Below are positions 51,334 through 64,000 of a DNA stretch of 64,000 nucleotides, in pieces. Origin of the DNA: Perca fluviatilis (taxonomy: Eukaryota; Chordata; Actinopteri; Perciformes; Percidae); contig NC_053115.1 of the NCBI RefSeq assembly GCF_010015445.1, forward strand, positions 16,623,005 to 16,687,004. The letters run 5' to 3'. The notes beneath the pieces are model-generated. The model ran no database searches, was not told the origin of the DNA, and was given only the letters and a program-made list of their open reading frames with translations. Within the stretch, counting starts at the first letter, position 1, and each line of letters starts with the position of its first letter. Position numbers and translations under genes: made by a program.

Positions 51334-53059
51334 TGAAATAATACAAGAAGTGAAGCAATTTCTATATAATTTAAAATGGTTTTAAACTATATGTTTAAAC
51401 GTGTGTTTAACTTTTGTTAAACACATTTTGTTGATTGCCACAAGATTTTAATGAAAATGGAGCATCAAGCAAACATGGTGGTTGTTGTTCAGATGAGCTG
51501 GTATATTTCATCAAGCTGCAGCACAATATTATAAAAGACTACATGTTTATTAACTACATGAGGCTGTGTGTGTAAATACAGTGAAGTGAAGCCAAGCTGC
51601 CTTTAGATTTCGAAAGGGTATGATGTGAACATTAACAGCTTGTGCAGCGTAATCCAAGTGTTAGCTATGGTTAGTCAACACCTGCAGTGATGGTGGTGTT
51701 TAGTTGTGTTTTTTTCTATACATGAAAAGAGAATTACAAATCAGATCATTAGCATTAAACAGAAAAAGTGAATTAATAAAGTAAATTAGGTTATTATTTC
51801 CCACATCCCTTAATTCATCCATTATCTTGGCATCCAGGGTACGTCCTCAAGCTTTATTAAACAAAAAGAAATGTGTAAATACAATATAAAACAATCCAAT
51901 AAACAAATACCCGAGGTGTTACTGCAATATAACTTCTCATCATCTCAGAGCCCCATGCAGGGAACTGGGTATGGTAGGGGTGAAAATCAAATTTAAGTTT
52001 TTCACAATCAAATACAAGAAATAGTTCAAATAAGGAGTGTTGCAATAAATCAAGCCTTTAGGATTACAATGTAGATGATACAAAAACACTTCACGTGTAC
52101 TCCAGACTCTGTTTATAGTAATATGAAATTTCTTTTTATGCTCCTTTTGGAAACGCTCAACACCTAGGGCCACTTTATTGTTCACAAGATAGCTAATAAG
52201 GAGCTATTGTGTGATAGGTGGTAGCAGTAACATACGGTAAATGGAGATTCAAGAGGGACCAAATCTCTATTTCAAAGTGTTACTTTTATCAGACGTTATA
52301 CAGCTGTACTGTATGTTGTAGGAAATCAGATTTTTTTTTTTCTCCAACTGAAGAAACTCTTTTTGTTGAGGTGTGCATTTTTAACATTTGCACAGTCAGC
52401 TCAGGTATTATGTTATACAGCAAGAAGAAGGCAGGTGTGAGGGAATATGAATGTCTTGCCTATTTGTGTTCAGTGTTCTTACATCATGGCTGTTAGTTTA
52501 TTACATGAGTTTTAAGGCTCAGTATGCCACAGTCAGAAGTGTGTGTGTGTGTGTGTGTTTTCCCAGACACAGCTGAGCTTTCTTAATGAGAGACAGATCA
52601 ATCAGTGGAGCTAAGCTTTGTCTGACAAGCCAACTGTGGAAATCCCGCTCCGGCACCTGGGAGATTGCCTTCGACTTTTCATCCCTCAACTCCACTGTCC
52701 ACTTTATTTATAGACCTTCTTGACCATAAACTCCGCCTGTGCCCGAACGTTTTGTCCTACTTCTACCATCACAGAGCACCCTGAAAGCAAGGAAACACCT
52801 AAACAAAATGAAAACACATTTATGATAATCTGGGGATCACAGCAGCCACTGTTTGTGCTGCGAAAAGATTGTTAATCATTTGAGGACACAAACTAGTGTA
52901 AGGCAGGGCTTTTATTTATTTTTTTGTAATCACTGTATAATTACACACCATTAGGTAACTAAACTCTATTAAATTGTGTGAGAATTGTGGTAGGTATTAC
53001 TTACCATCAGATGTGGCTATGTTTCGATGTTAAATGTGATGCAACAAGCCCTAACCCTC

Positions 53060-53858
53060 TTAGCCTGGTTCAGACGGCAGGATAATTAGGCCGATTTTAG
53101 CCCCGATTCACTCCTCCCGACAATCTTAAGGATGCTCCGATTATCGTAAAATAATCTGATCAGATATTCCTGCCGTGTGTGGTGTGTTAAGACTGCTCTC
53201 GTCTGCTCGGAAGGACGTCGGGACCGCTCCGATCTCAAATCGGGGATATCCAACATGTTGGATTTTTTTGGCCCGATTTCTCCTCGTGTGTGGTCTCCCC
53301 CGGGGACATACGAGCACGCAGCCTGTGGACTGTGGCATACAATAAAGTCGATGGGCATAACTACATCCACAACTGCAGTCCACCAGAGTACATGGAAACG
53401 AATATATGAACGTGTATTTCAACGGTAATTAATCTGTGTAGTACGTAACGACATTTCTATTAGAAAAAACAACAACTCACCTCCATATCGTGATGTAGCT
53501 GAGTATAGTCCATGCTCGCGTTGTCTCCACTTCTTTGACCATCGCCTTTTCTTTTGATAACGTTTTTTTTCTCGGTTAAAAACAAACTACAAACTATCGC
53601 CACTGCATCCGCCATGATTGTTTACTCTGAAGTCGCGTTTGATCTCGAGGGATTTTGCGAGATTTCCCGTCTGACCTGGGAATGCTCGGCAGTCAAATCG
53701 GTTCGTGTGTGATGTGTTGATTTTGCCGTGTGCTGCGCACCACACACTGTACGACCAAAACTGTTAGACCTGTGATTTTATATCGCCGTGTGTAGGGTCT
53801 CTCAGGATTGGAAAATCGGCCGACAATTTTAAAATCGTCCCGTGTGAACCAGGCTTAA
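53060..53858. mobile_element. Harbinger-like non-autonomous element in the last intron
   Basis: The left end TTAGCCTGGTTCAGACGGCA and the right end (reverse) TTAAGCCTGGTTCACACGGG are inverted. TTA/TAA borders fit PIF/Harbinger targets. It is CpG-rich compared with the flanks, with GCCGATTTT-type motifs and several CGTGTGTGG-like short repeats. No transposase is encoded in its 799 bases. Confidence 0.7.
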
Positions 53859-56544
53859 GGAGGGGCATTAAGTGCGTTTCCATCCACCTTTTGAAAACCA
53901 CAATTTTGAAAAGAAAAATCACAAAAGGTTTTACACTTGGCTGAAGTGGAACATTTGATGTATCAATGAAAGCAAAATGCAATAAAGTGCAATGGCAACG
54001 GAATAAATGATGACATGTGACATGAAGAGTGTGACTTTGAATCTTCATCTCCACTGTGCAAAGAAGATGTTGGAAACATTAGATCTGTGCAGTACAATGA
54101 GGAGACTGTAACCTTCCTCAAAGTAATACATGAAACAAACATAAAAGCCATATTTACATCATGTTTTCCACATTATTTTTGTTTGAGGTTTGACTGGTGC
54201 TCTTTTGATTACATAATTTCAAAGTGCCCTCTTCTTCTGCAATGATTCCATGGCATCTGACTGGAGCATTAGTGCCACCAACTGCTAATCTTAATGCGCC
54301 CAACTCATAATATTAACATAACAGTAGTGGATGGAAACATGCATTCATTAGCATTTTCTTTTGCATATTTTCTGGGAATTTGGTTTAAATTTGGATGGAA
54401 ACAAATTAATATTTTCTGAGAAACACAGTTTACTATGACATACATGTGCAACAATACATGTGCATATTTAGAAAAATGTCTATATTTTTATGAGTAGCCT
54501 TAAATTCCTCCCAGCCCTAATTTGTAAACAAGAAGATCCATCTACTGTATCACCTCTTAAATTCTGTTTATGCATTTTATTGCCGCACTTTTCTCACCAT
54601 CCACTTAGACTCTGATTCTCCAAACTCTCAGCATGCCTCAGCCCTATCGGTGTCTAATTACCTCCTTAAAAATCCTCTCCTCTGTTCCAAACAGTTGGTA
54701 GAACAAGACCTTGATTCTCTGCTAATAATCCCAATGGGCCCAATTTAGCAACTAATTTAGGCAAATGTTATCTAAAAGACTTTCAGAGGCACAGCTGGCG
54801 TCAACCAGGGTACCAATTTCAGGACTCGCTTGCAGCTGTAGAGCGGGTGAAAGTTTTCCAGTTTGTTGAGGCTCTTCCTTGGGGGACTGTCCACCCAATT
54901 ACCCTAAATAGTCCCATTATTTCCTGTAAAATCCCTTGTATTGTAAAATGAGTCTCTATGGACATCTCCTTTTACTGCAACAAGTACATGAAACAGAGTG
55001 TAAATCACTTTTAAAGCAATACAACTCAGTCCCATCTCATTCACATGGAGCTGTTCCACTCAAGACCATTCCCAGAAGTTTTGTTTGGACCTGCTATCTA
55101 ATCAAAAGGCCCATTAATAGATGTTATAAATATATGATATTCTTCACTGCAGACAAGATCAGATCTGCTGGATGTGATAATTAGATTGCCGAGTGATGTT
55201 AAGATTCGACCGAATGAAAAGGAAAGACTGACCTTAGCGAGGAGCTTGGAGACTCCTTGTTTATTGTATTCAGGTACCAGATGACACATTTAGTGCAAAA
55301 ACACTTTGATGTGTGGATGAGATTTATTTGAAGAGTGAAAGCAGCCGGAAAATAGCTCGGACAATAGTGTTTTAGTGTCCTGTGGGATAGTCAAGTCAAC
55401 TGTAGTCAGATTTTATTTGTGGAAGACATTTTATATATCGAGGCTGTTCACTTTAAACCAAACAAGATATAGTCCCTTCAAAAATGTGAAAAGTGTCCGT
55501 ATATTGCACAAGAACAGGAGGGGTAAAATTGTCAAAACAATAACCGTCATAAATTGGAAAACCTTTGAACCCAGAATTTACCTCTTACATTTATAAGTCT
55601 TGACTCCTATTTTAATTTGTGATTTTAGGCAGTATAAGCAACAAAGGCCTCATAGCTTTCATTTGTTTCTCTCATTTCAGTTGAGTTAGTTTTTTTTATC
55701 TTTGACCTTTTTACAAACCTTAAGTTTTTCAACCTTCATGTTGCCGTCTTTTTCTTACAATTACTATGTTTCTGCTCACAACATTACAGCATCTTACTTC
55801 TGGTCCACTTAGACACAAACACCTAAAAATAGCAAGTATGAGATAATGACTAACTATTCTGTAGTAGAATCATGTAGATCAAAGGCCAATTGGAATCAGG
55901 TTTAGGCTGAAAGCATTAGCAAGCTGGTGATGTGGGTGAGGAAATCTCCATTAATTAAGCTAATGGACTTGTTCATGATGATTTCAGATATGTGGTATAT
56001 GCTGCAGATGGCAGCAGCTAGAACATTCCCTCCCTGCAGAGCTATAGTTAGCTGTACTGCAGCACAATACAGGAACATTAGATGCAGGTAACGTTGCTAA
56101 CGTGGCTATGACTCGTCTTTGAGTTTAGATCTTTTCTCTCTTTAACGATAACAATCTGGGTGCTATGAGCTCAGCTGGCGAGCTTTATAACCAGGCTCGC
56201 CAGCTGGAGGAAGTGGGCTTGGTATCATTATAATAAAGTAAGTTAAAACATACACATCTGGTGAATTTTATGTGACCAAGAATCAGAAGTTTCATAACCC
56301 AGACGTTATTTATGCCAACACAGGATGGAAGAGAATGAAAATGCATAGGCACACAGCTTTACACTCTTGCATCATCTTTAATGAGGTTACAAGGCATAAT
56401 GTTAATGTTGGTTACTGTATATTAACCTTTGTTTCTATATTAAAATAGTGATTTTCTTTTTAGTTTTTTAGCCATGCTGGCGGCATAGCTCTATATGGCA
56501 ATTTCTGTCTGGCAGTCAATTGGTCCAAACTCTAACATCTCAAC

Positions 56545-56835
56545 AATTAGGTTGACATTTTAGTTTTTTTGTGAAATATCTCAACAACTAATGGATGGAT
56601 TGTATGTAATGGATGTACAGATATCCGTCGTCCCTAGAGGATTAATCCTCTTTTCCTCTAGCGCCACCATGATGTTGATGATTTGTGGTTTTGGGTAAAA
56701 TATTCTGGTAACTACTGCAGCGATTGTCATCAAATTTGGTACAGATATTTACGGTCCCAAAGGATGAATTGTAATAACTTTGATGATGCTCTGACTTTTC
56801 CTCTAGCGCCATCATCAGATCAAAATGTATTTTCT
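56545..56835. repeat. Family C repeat, two tandem units
   Basis: TCTCAACAACTAATGGATGG, CCTCTAGCGCCACCATGATG, AAATTTGGTACAGATATTTA and CCTCTAGCGCCATCATCAGA show two diverged units in tandem in the last intron of the acidic-tail gene. Confidence 0.55.
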
Positions 56836-57093
56836 TTTGTAATTTGATGGTAACTCCATCATAGGTATTTTTAGTGTGCTTTTCTGAATTGTGGAGGTAG
56901 TAGTGACTTCTTTCCAGGTCCACCCAGGAGTATCCAACACTATACGTACAACATATTAGCTTATAATACATCAGCACACAACACCTTTAGTTCACTCTAA
57001 TTGGGTTTTCCTTTCCTATAATCATTTTTAGTTTGTTCTTTCGCTAACTCACAGAGCCTATTTAATCTGTGCCTCTTTCCTGTGTTGCTGCAG

Positions 57094-57458
57094 GTGCAGA
57101 CTCCCACAGTGATGTGAGTTCAGTGAGCGGCGGCGTGCCCTGGGACAGCAGAGAGACATCCCTGGCTGCTTCCACAGCCGCCTCCCTGGCATCTTCCCTG
57201 CCTCTGAGGGACGTAATGGATGCAAATGAAGACATTAAGCACAGGGACAACAGCGAGAGGGGCTCAAACGAGTCAATGGGCAGCGGCTCGTCCTTTGAGG
57301 AGCTTGACATGGATCAGGAGGAGCAGGAGGCAGGAGAAGAGAGGGAAGAGAAAGGAGATGGAGAAGAGGCGGAGGTCCCTGAGGGTGAAGACGGAGCAAG
57401 AGCAGCAGTTGAACTGGTGGCTGAGAAGAAGGAACCCTTGGGGGAAGGAGAGGAGTAG
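57094..57458 (+). CDS. Terminal coding exon: serine-rich then glutamate-rich C-terminal tail
   Basis: The acceptor is a C/T-rich tract ending TTGCTGCAG. The first two bases complete the glycine codon left open at 50245, then 120 residues run to a TAG stop at 57456-57458. In order the tail has a Ser-rich start (DSHSDVSSVSGG), an Ala/Ser stretch (LAASTAASLASSLPL), a polar Asn/Ser part, an acidic motif SGSSFEELDMDQEE that resembles casein kinase 2 substrates, and about 50 residues that are mostly Glu, Gly, Ala and Lys. The DNA here is richer in GC than the flanks and avoids stops in the coding frame. Such tails are usually disordered. I cannot name the protein. Methionine at 57069 in the same frame lies before the splice site and is not a start. 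Confidence 0.8.
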
Positions 57459-58510
57459 GGAGGACGCTGAAGAGAAAAGAGATGAGGCCATGTAACCCCG
57501 GCCTGCTAGAGAGTTTCTCAGTTGTCGCTGGTTATCTGTCATGTAATCATGTTGGTGGATCTAAAGCTGTTTATGCCGTGACCAACATGCCGTATCTCAG
57601 CGCCTTCTAATTCTCTTTTTGAAGCCTGTACCATGTTATACTGTAATCTCATTTTTTATAATTACTGATCCTATATTTAAACTCTGTCAGGATACAACAG
57701 ACAGTTCATTTGGTTAAGTCTTCTTGAGTAAACCTAATTTTCTCTGCACATAGTGTGTGGCAAATGAGAGGCAAGATTTGTTCACTATATATTTCATTTC
57801 AAACTGTAATCCTGTGTGAATCCCCACCATTCCTTGTGACACTTCAGTTTAAGATTAACATCAGAGGAAGGACATTGACGCCAGCTATCCTGGATCATCA
57901 TACAGCATCTTTTTTCCCATGTGTAACAGTTGATATTGTACCCCACTTCCCATGTCCTGACAATTTGTCTGTAATGTGTTGGTGTGCATTACCCGACTTT
58001 GGTGTCTCGATATCCAGTAACGATGGGGTGAAAATGTGCAGGACCTAATGCCGTAAAAATGTTGACAGACCTACTGTATTTCAGTGTGTTGTTAAAAAAA
58101 AAAAAAAAAAATCCTATCACACAGGGGATAATTCAGAAGTCTGAGGCAGAAAGAACTTTTATCAACACCAGTAACATCACCAAAGCCTACAAGTCACCAG
58201 GACTAGGAATTACAGTAAAATGCAATTCAAAGATGCAAACTTTTCCCCTTGGAGACTGTACAGAACATTTTATTGTCACCCTTTTGCTCAGATAACTGCT
58301 TTAGATTTTAACGTGATATTCTCTTCTATAGTCGATTTGTTGAACCAGTCTACAGTTCTGTTTGTAGCCAAAATTCACTCTTTTCCAGAGACTAGTTGTG
58401 ATATGTTCGTAGGTTGAAATTGTTGGTGCTGTGAGACATTGGAAGTAATGTTCAGCACATTGCCGTGGTTGTGTCTTTCTGTCTGTAATAAAATTTTCCA
58501 ATGAAAAGTT
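57459..58510 (+). other. 3' UTR of the acidic-tail gene with polyadenylation signal
   Basis: After the TAG stop the sequence turns AT-rich and has no further splice-like coding stretch. An AATAAA hexamer at 58487-58492 is the best polyadenylation signal, giving a 3' UTR of about 1.05 kb. An A-run at 58091-58109 is genomic and could cause internal oligo(dT) priming in cDNA libraries. No repeat family is recognised here, which fits a transcribed UTR in a region otherwise full of repeats. Confidence 0.55.
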
Positions 58511-60539
58511 AAGTTGACAGGAATCAGTTGTGCATAGATTTTGCTGCACAAAAAAAAATCCTATAACCCTTATTCTATATACAGTCGTCTTTTAAAAATA
58601 ACCTTGTCTGTAAGTTTGAATACAAAGCCACATCATTACTGCTCTCCTCATGAGGACAATTCTTATCCATTTTTATTCGTCTGTATCCCAACAGAGACCG
58701 AGCGATGGTACAAAATGTCAGTGGCAGTGGGACACATTGTTGTTAAGAAGTTAGCGCCTAATGAGTTATTAAGCTCTTTCTTAAACACTTTCATGGTTTC
58801 CAATTTTAATGACTGCCTCTTTGCGCTGCTTCTTTTGGAAAGGCAAAGACATGGAATTCAAAAGCTGAATAAAAGAGAAACATTTAAGAAGGAGCCAATA
58901 GTGGTGCAATGTATGTTTCAGTGGCAAGTTGAGAAAGAGAAGCAAAACTCTTTTAAGATTTTTTTTGAGGGAGCAGTTTCCCCACAGGCAGACTTGGCAT
59001 TTTTTTGTGTTTGTTGGTTTTTGATTATTTTTTGGGCCTTTATATGATAGGAAATACGAAGACAGGAAAGGGGGTAGAAAGAGGGGACAACATGCAGCAA
59101 AGGGCTACGGGTCGGACTCGAACCTGGGCTGCTGCAGCAAGGACTGAGCCTTGGTACATGGGGGGGGCAAGCTCAACTACGTGGGCTACCAGGGTGCCCA
59201 ACACTTAGCATTTTTAATCAGTGCGCACAAAACCATAAAAATGTGGGCGCCTTTTGAGAAGCACAAGCACTCTTAAAAGATTATTACATAATCCTATTGT
59301 ATCCAAATTCTGTCACCTTAGCAGGAGTTGCGTTAATGTGACCAGCATTTGGATGAGTGGTATGGCATTTGTGTCAGTTTATTTAATCAGCTGTGAGTAC
59401 AGCAGAAGAGGAAGAATAGGCTCCAACAGACTATTTATGTTAGATGGACGCAAGTGTTTTTTAGCCAATGGTCCTTAATGAGCATTATGACCTATAAGTA
59501 CAACTGTTTTCATCCAAATCCAACACCATAGTAGGCACCGTAATATTACTGATTAAATCAACCAGAGAGAGAAAAGGTCATTTTTGCTCCTGCTAAGGTT
59601 AATGTAATGGCAAATATTGGCTTATCACACAAATATCATGTAACGTATAACGTATCAAATGATGTTTCAGGTCATTTAGAAACTGTGTCCACCAGAAAAA
59701 GTTTTATGTATCACCTGTTATGTGCTGCTTACATAGAAGGGGAAAAAAAAAAAAGTATCAATTTTTACCTCGCTGTATCTTATTATTAAGTCAAACATCT
59801 GTATGTTCCTCAAAAATTCGATATTAGTCTGGCTATTGTAGACTTTTCCAAGGAGCAGAAAAGAACACAACCCATAATGCCACATGATACACTGGTAGGT
59901 GACAAACCAAAAGAATATATTTTGGAAGACTGGTGATTTTCCCTCCAGTTCAGAGACTTTGAGAATCTAAGTAGCATTGAAGCTGTTCTTGCCTCTTATT
60001 AAGATATTTTATGTTGTAGTTTTAATACTTTACATTGTTTTGTTCTTGCATGCCTGTTTTTATAGAAATGACGCATAATCTTCATGCCACCTAAGAACAA
60101 TTCATGAGAAATTGTACTAATATATCGCCCAAATTGTTCGATCTCAGACTATGGGAGAAATCAAGTTTTAAAATATCTGCAGTTAACAGTCTGTGGCTGG
60201 CATTTTGTGTTGTGATTAGACTATGAGATTGGTAGCTGTTACTGCCAGAGGTGTGATCAGTCTGCAGGGACAGATGCCCTCACCCACTGTCTGTTGCACT
60301 TTTAGTTTAAATCCTGCCAGCACAACATTTGCCCAAAGGCAAAAATGAAACTCAGACTGGAAGAGACTTGAGATGACACACTGGGTCAACAACTGATTTA
60401 ATTAATTGTGAAGCCCACAGAGGTGTCATGCAGCTTTGAGGGCGCGGAGATTATTGCCTTCCCATGATGTTAATTATTAATCTCATTACATTGCACGTGG
60501 AAAGAGATGGGGAGATGTTTCGACACACATATTAAGATT
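58511..60539. other. Intergenic region between the two putative genes
   Basis: Contains the minus-strand SINE; the 168-codon plus-strand frame at 58541-59047 partly runs into SINE flank and shows no known motif. Nothing else recognised. Confidence 0.45.
59005..59202 (-). mobile_element. tRNA-derived SINE, minus strand
   Basis: On the minus strand it has the B box GGTTCGAGTCC (about 59113-59125), CTTTGCTGCATGTTGTCC and a CCTTTCCTGTCTTC tail. ACTTGGCATTTTT (58992-59004) and ACTTAGCATTTTT (59203-59215) are a 13-base target duplication with one mismatch. The head differs from the SINE at 37792, so it is a different subfamily that shares the tail. Confidence 0.78.
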
Positions 60540-60736
60540 CTCGACCAATACGTGTCTGAAGCTGTTTTTCTTGCAGGAGTAGAGGAAAGGTTCGCAGCTC
60601 GCCCTCTCAAAGCGCATGTCCCCCTGCGCGCATCGCTGTGCCATCTGGGTCTGACCTCACACTCATGCCGTGTCACAACTTGTTTGCGGATCCCAAATAA
60701 AATTTCCACCGCTGAAGATAAGCGTCTCCAAAGAAT

Positions 60737-60739
<3 letters not shown>

Positions 60740-60785
<46 letters not shown>
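60740..60785. repeat. (TA)n microsatellite in the putative promoter region
   Basis: About 23 TA units directly upstream of CpG-bearing sequence. Confidence 0.95.
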
Positions 60786-60786
<1 letters not shown>

Positions 60787-61301
60787 CCTGCTGTACCCCC
60801 CTCGTGACCGCTTGAACAAATGGGGAGAGACTCTTAAGGTTTCTCCGCATCCGAGCCAACACATCACAAACTAGAACAAAGCGACTGAAAGAAATCTTTC
60901 TGACGATTTCGCGTAGCCTGCTCGAGTAACTGGTAGAATTGAAACTTTGTTTCCGATTGCCAGTTCTCTTGAGCGCTAAACCCGATAATCTGGCATCCTA
61001 AACATCGCATCTAGATTGTTTTATTTTTATTTTTTTTATTTCATAGTTGATGCTCAAGAAAGTATAACGTCTATTTTCCCCATCAGAACAATGAAGTGTG
61101 CGCCAGTTGCATCTGTTTGGGAAATGTGACTTTTGAACCGCTGTCAGCAGGATCAGACCTCCGGGTAGGCTACCCGGGCACACTCGTCGTTGTGGTTTGT
61201 GTGTTGTTGTTTTTTTTTTTTTTTCCAGCACCAAGGACAGCTCCTGGCACGCAGCTCAGCTGCACCCGGCTCAAACTTCAGGCAGCGGCACACTCTCCTC
61301 C

Positions 61302-61331
61302 TTCATTCATTCATTCATTCATTCATTCATC
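61302..61331. repeat. (CATT)n in the putative first exon
   Basis: About seven CATT units; length variation would change the 5' UTR length. Confidence 0.95.
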
Positions 61332-61400
61332 CAGCTCCACTGTCGTACACATCCACGCCGCTTTGGCTTAAAAAAATCCCTCAACAGTACTGAAAAGGAT

Positions 61401-61451
61401 ATGCGTTGGGTTTGCACGATCCATTCATCGCACGGCAGCGCTGGAAACTGA
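61401..61451 (+). other. Short upstream ORF in the putative 5' exon
   Basis: ATG at 61401 opens 16 codons and closes with TGA at 61449-61451. It sits wholly inside the proposed first exon, so it would act as an upstream ORF and not as the main start. Its existence depends on the exon being real. Confidence 0.25.
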
Positions 61452-61465
61452 GGATCCCTGCACAG

Positions 61466-63037
61466 GTAAGAGATGTTGTGCGTGTGTAGCCTATTTGTCT
61501 CGACTGATCATCGGATGCCCGAACGTGCTTTTTTTGTGAACTTCTACGAGCTGGTTTGTAGAGAATGAAATCAGGTGTATTCATTTTTGAATTTTTTGAG
61601 GAGTTGACCTCACCTTTTTGTCTTTGTAGTTCACATCCTTAAAGTATAATACTGTAATCTAAAGACGAAGGGAATGGAGGAATAAATCAGTGCGTATTTT
61701 CTGGCATTATTATTATTGTTTTTATTGACACTATATGCGATTGTTTACCGTTTAATGCGCACATTTTTACCTACATTTTGTTTACCACTGCGTCTCTGGC
61801 TACGGCCATGTATACTCGTTGCACAACCCCCCACATGTGCAGGCTGCTAACAAACTACTAAACAGGCGCTGCAGCACACAACAACCGCCATATCTCTGAT
61901 CACTTTGTATGATTTAAAAAAAAGTGCGAAACATTACCGAGAAAGTCGATTTGAAAGTCAAAAACTTGAGAATTAGTTTGTGTGCCACAGGGTGCTGGCG
62001 AGAAGATGATCTCCACGAACACGGTTCATCTTTTCGTTTGGTTTCTATTTTCGGAGTCATGTCTTAATAGTTTGAGGATGCTCAGAACATGTATAATCTA
62101 TCATTATTGTCTTTTTCCATCTCGGAATAAAATTACAATCCAAATTGATAGAACCACACTAGTGCAGATTAACATCAAATTAGCATGTGTTCCTATAGAT
62201 ATGTGATTCTGTGTAATTCTTCGATCATCAAGGGTTTAAAAAACATTTCTAAACATACTGGTAATGAATACCCCAAGGCGCAAATGTTTCGAGGCTTTGT
62301 TGCGAATGCTGGACAAAGTCATTAGGGAAGCAAAATGTGGATGCTTCCTCCAATCCCTGGGGCGTCTGTGCTGCATGTTCAGCAGATAAAACACAATAGA
62401 ACCCCCCGCCTCAGTGCAGTGCAATCAGTTCATCCAACACACAGATTCAAAGCATATTAGTCCTGTGAATCCTACTTCTATACGACTGAGAAACTGAAAT
62501 GATGTGTGAGCCCAGCGCTCACAGCTGAATATGTTGATTACAGTAAATTATTCAGGTCATGGATGACTGAAGAAGAGCATGCTCCACTGCCATCATCTGA
62601 ATCCAGAAACAAAAAAAAGAACAGGAGGAGATGACGCTGTCTGACCTGTGCTCCCTCTGACCGCAGTCTGCCTCACCTGTTACTTTTGACTTGATGCGAA
62701 GGGGACCCACTGCCAGTGTAACATTAGGGCGCCAGGAACCCTGTTAATTACTTTGGGCGCTGGACGACCAGAGCTGTGTAGCAGCATGTTGAGAATTTTT
62801 GGAACAAACAATGCAAAAATGACTAGTTGTCTGCAAAAAGAAACCAAAACAAGGCTGTTTCTGAGATATGTTCACTTGTAGCAGCTTAACTTGAATGCCC
62901 TGATCTTTCTAGTACAGGCATTGCAAGTCTGTTATTACAGCATGCCAAGCTTTTTTAAGGGTGTGAATGTGTTGGATAAATCACTCCTGTCCTATCAAAA
63001 AGGGACGGCTTAATATCTTACTTTTCCTTATGGTCAT

Positions 63038-63093
<56 letters not shown>

Positions 63094-63100
63094 TCACACT

Positions 63101-63188
<88 letters not shown>

Positions 63189-64000
63189 AGGTACATCGGT
63201 TGGAAGATGGATGTCTGCCAGTATTATATCACATTAAGCCTGGTCTATACTGTACACCTGATGCCCATAACATCTGTTAAATGAAATATTTAATGTCCCT
63301 CTGCACCACTCTAAATGTAGGTATTTATGTACTGATTTGTATTCTGTGAGCTGATAGTACATCTGCACTTGTGTTAATAAGACACAGTTGTGTGTCTGTT
63401 CTGTGAAAGACAAAGGCAAAGTGACAATGACAATGAAAGATAAGAAATGACAGAAAATGATAGAAAAAGAATCCTGGCTCTAATTTAAGATTCACAGAAT
63501 GAATGGAAATATTTTCAGTGTGTATGTTTTAAGGATGTATTGGTTTTTAATTTCAGATCAAACCTACAGTACATGTTCAATGAGTCTGCAAAGTCCGCTT
63601 ACAATGACTATGTAGTCCTGATAAAATCATGGTGAAATCACACATTAAACTGAGAATAACACTATACCTTCACCAGATTCCAACTCAAGTAGAAAGATAT
63701 AGCATGGACTTAGCCTACTCAAGTGAAAGCAGAAGCTTCCAAATAATTAATGATGTGGATATGACTCAGATTAAAATGAACTGCTGCAAATGACTGAAAT
63801 AACTCAATACCATTTCACATTCTTTGTGTATGTGTGAGAGGTTCCCAGGCAAGTCCTGGGTCAGCTGCACCAATAATTTCAATTGTGACGATGAACTGTT
63901 GTTGATTTCTTCTGCTTGCAATTCTTACTGAAATAAATCCTGACTTCAGTAATACTAACAGGATTAGTGGCACTCGAAGGAGTAGTTAATCAAAATTACT
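61466..64000 (+). other. Possible first intron of the downstream gene
   Basis: Begins with the GTAAGAG donor. Contains the (CT)n(CA)n array; no exon is recognised before the window ends. Confidence 0.35.
63041..63185. repeat. Compound (CT)n(CA)n microsatellite
   Basis: About 24 CT units, a short CACTCACACTCT bridge, then about 41 CA units. Confidence 0.97.

Larger units (their letters stand above)
60540..61465 (+). promoter_or_regulatory. Putative promoter and non-coding first exon of a downstream gene
   Basis: CpG dinucleotides are clearly more frequent here than in most of the window, and apart from a (TA)n run and (CATT)n no repeat family is recognised. The segment ends in a consensus donor CACAG|GTAAGAG at 61465/61466. 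Inside the last 250 bases are GC-rich, stop-containing sequences typical of a 5' UTR, a (CATT)n run at 61302-61331, and an upstream ORF at 61401-61451 (16 codons) that stops 14 bases before the donor. An acceptor-like T-run plus CAG at about 61229 could mean an alternative internal 5' exon. No TATA box is obvious. The coding part would lie beyond the window. Confidence 0.4.

Noticed and set aside
58541..59047. 168-codon plus-strand frame
   Set aside because: AT-rich, no known motif, ends in SINE-flanking sequence and lies beyond a good polyadenylation signal.
59005..59202. tRNA gene on the minus strand
   Set aside because: Same reasons as for the SINE at 37792; no cloverleaf can be closed convincingly.

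Overview
The window looks like a gene-poor stretch of a teleost fish nuclear genome, probably percomorph-like. The reasons are very long (CA)n, (TA)n and (AAT)n microsatellites, vertebrate-style split exons with GT-AG borders, low CpG outside a few islands, and a dense load of fish-type repeats: tRNA-derived SINEs, L2/Rex-like LINE tails, hAT and PIF/Harbinger MITEs, a Tc1 fossil and a Gypsy-like non-autonomous LTR element. Nothing bacterial, viral or organellar is seen. All family names come from recalled family features, not from a database search.

The only protein-coding sequence I can support well is the 3' end of one plus-strand gene. A 172-base internal exon (50074-50245) and a terminal exon (57094-57458) have good splice sites and a matching split codon. 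They give the last 178 residues of a protein that ends in a serine-rich, then strongly glutamate-rich tail, followed by a 3' UTR with AATAAA at 58487. I do not recognise the family. A weaker upstream exon (45348-45445) ends in the phase the next exon needs. About 3.7 kb downstream, a CpG-enriched segment with a strong CAG|GTAAGA donor at 61465 may be the non-coding first exon of another plus-strand gene, whose first intron would then fill the rest of the window.

Layout: 1-31 kb is noncoding (intergenic or large introns) with many transposon relics: a Tc1 fossil (3.5-4.1 kb), LINE endonuclease relic (6.3 kb), DDE transposase relic (10.5 kb), a 1.1-kb hAT-like element (11.8-12.9 kb), several MITEs with 8-bp target duplications, and repeated copies of a family here called A. 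The 31.6-34.5 kb region is an LTR element on the minus strand, about 3 kb, with proline/serine-rich repeated coding sequence and no visible pol. From 34.5 to 50 kb there is a hAT-like element carrying a recent SINE, a LINE 3' end and a GIY-YIG relic. From 50 to 58.5 kb is the gene end; from 58.5 to 64 kb are a SINE, the putative promoter and microsatellites.

The most informative part of the window is its nested insertions, which give relative ages for repeat families. The most useful biological lead is the unidentified acidic-tailed gene.
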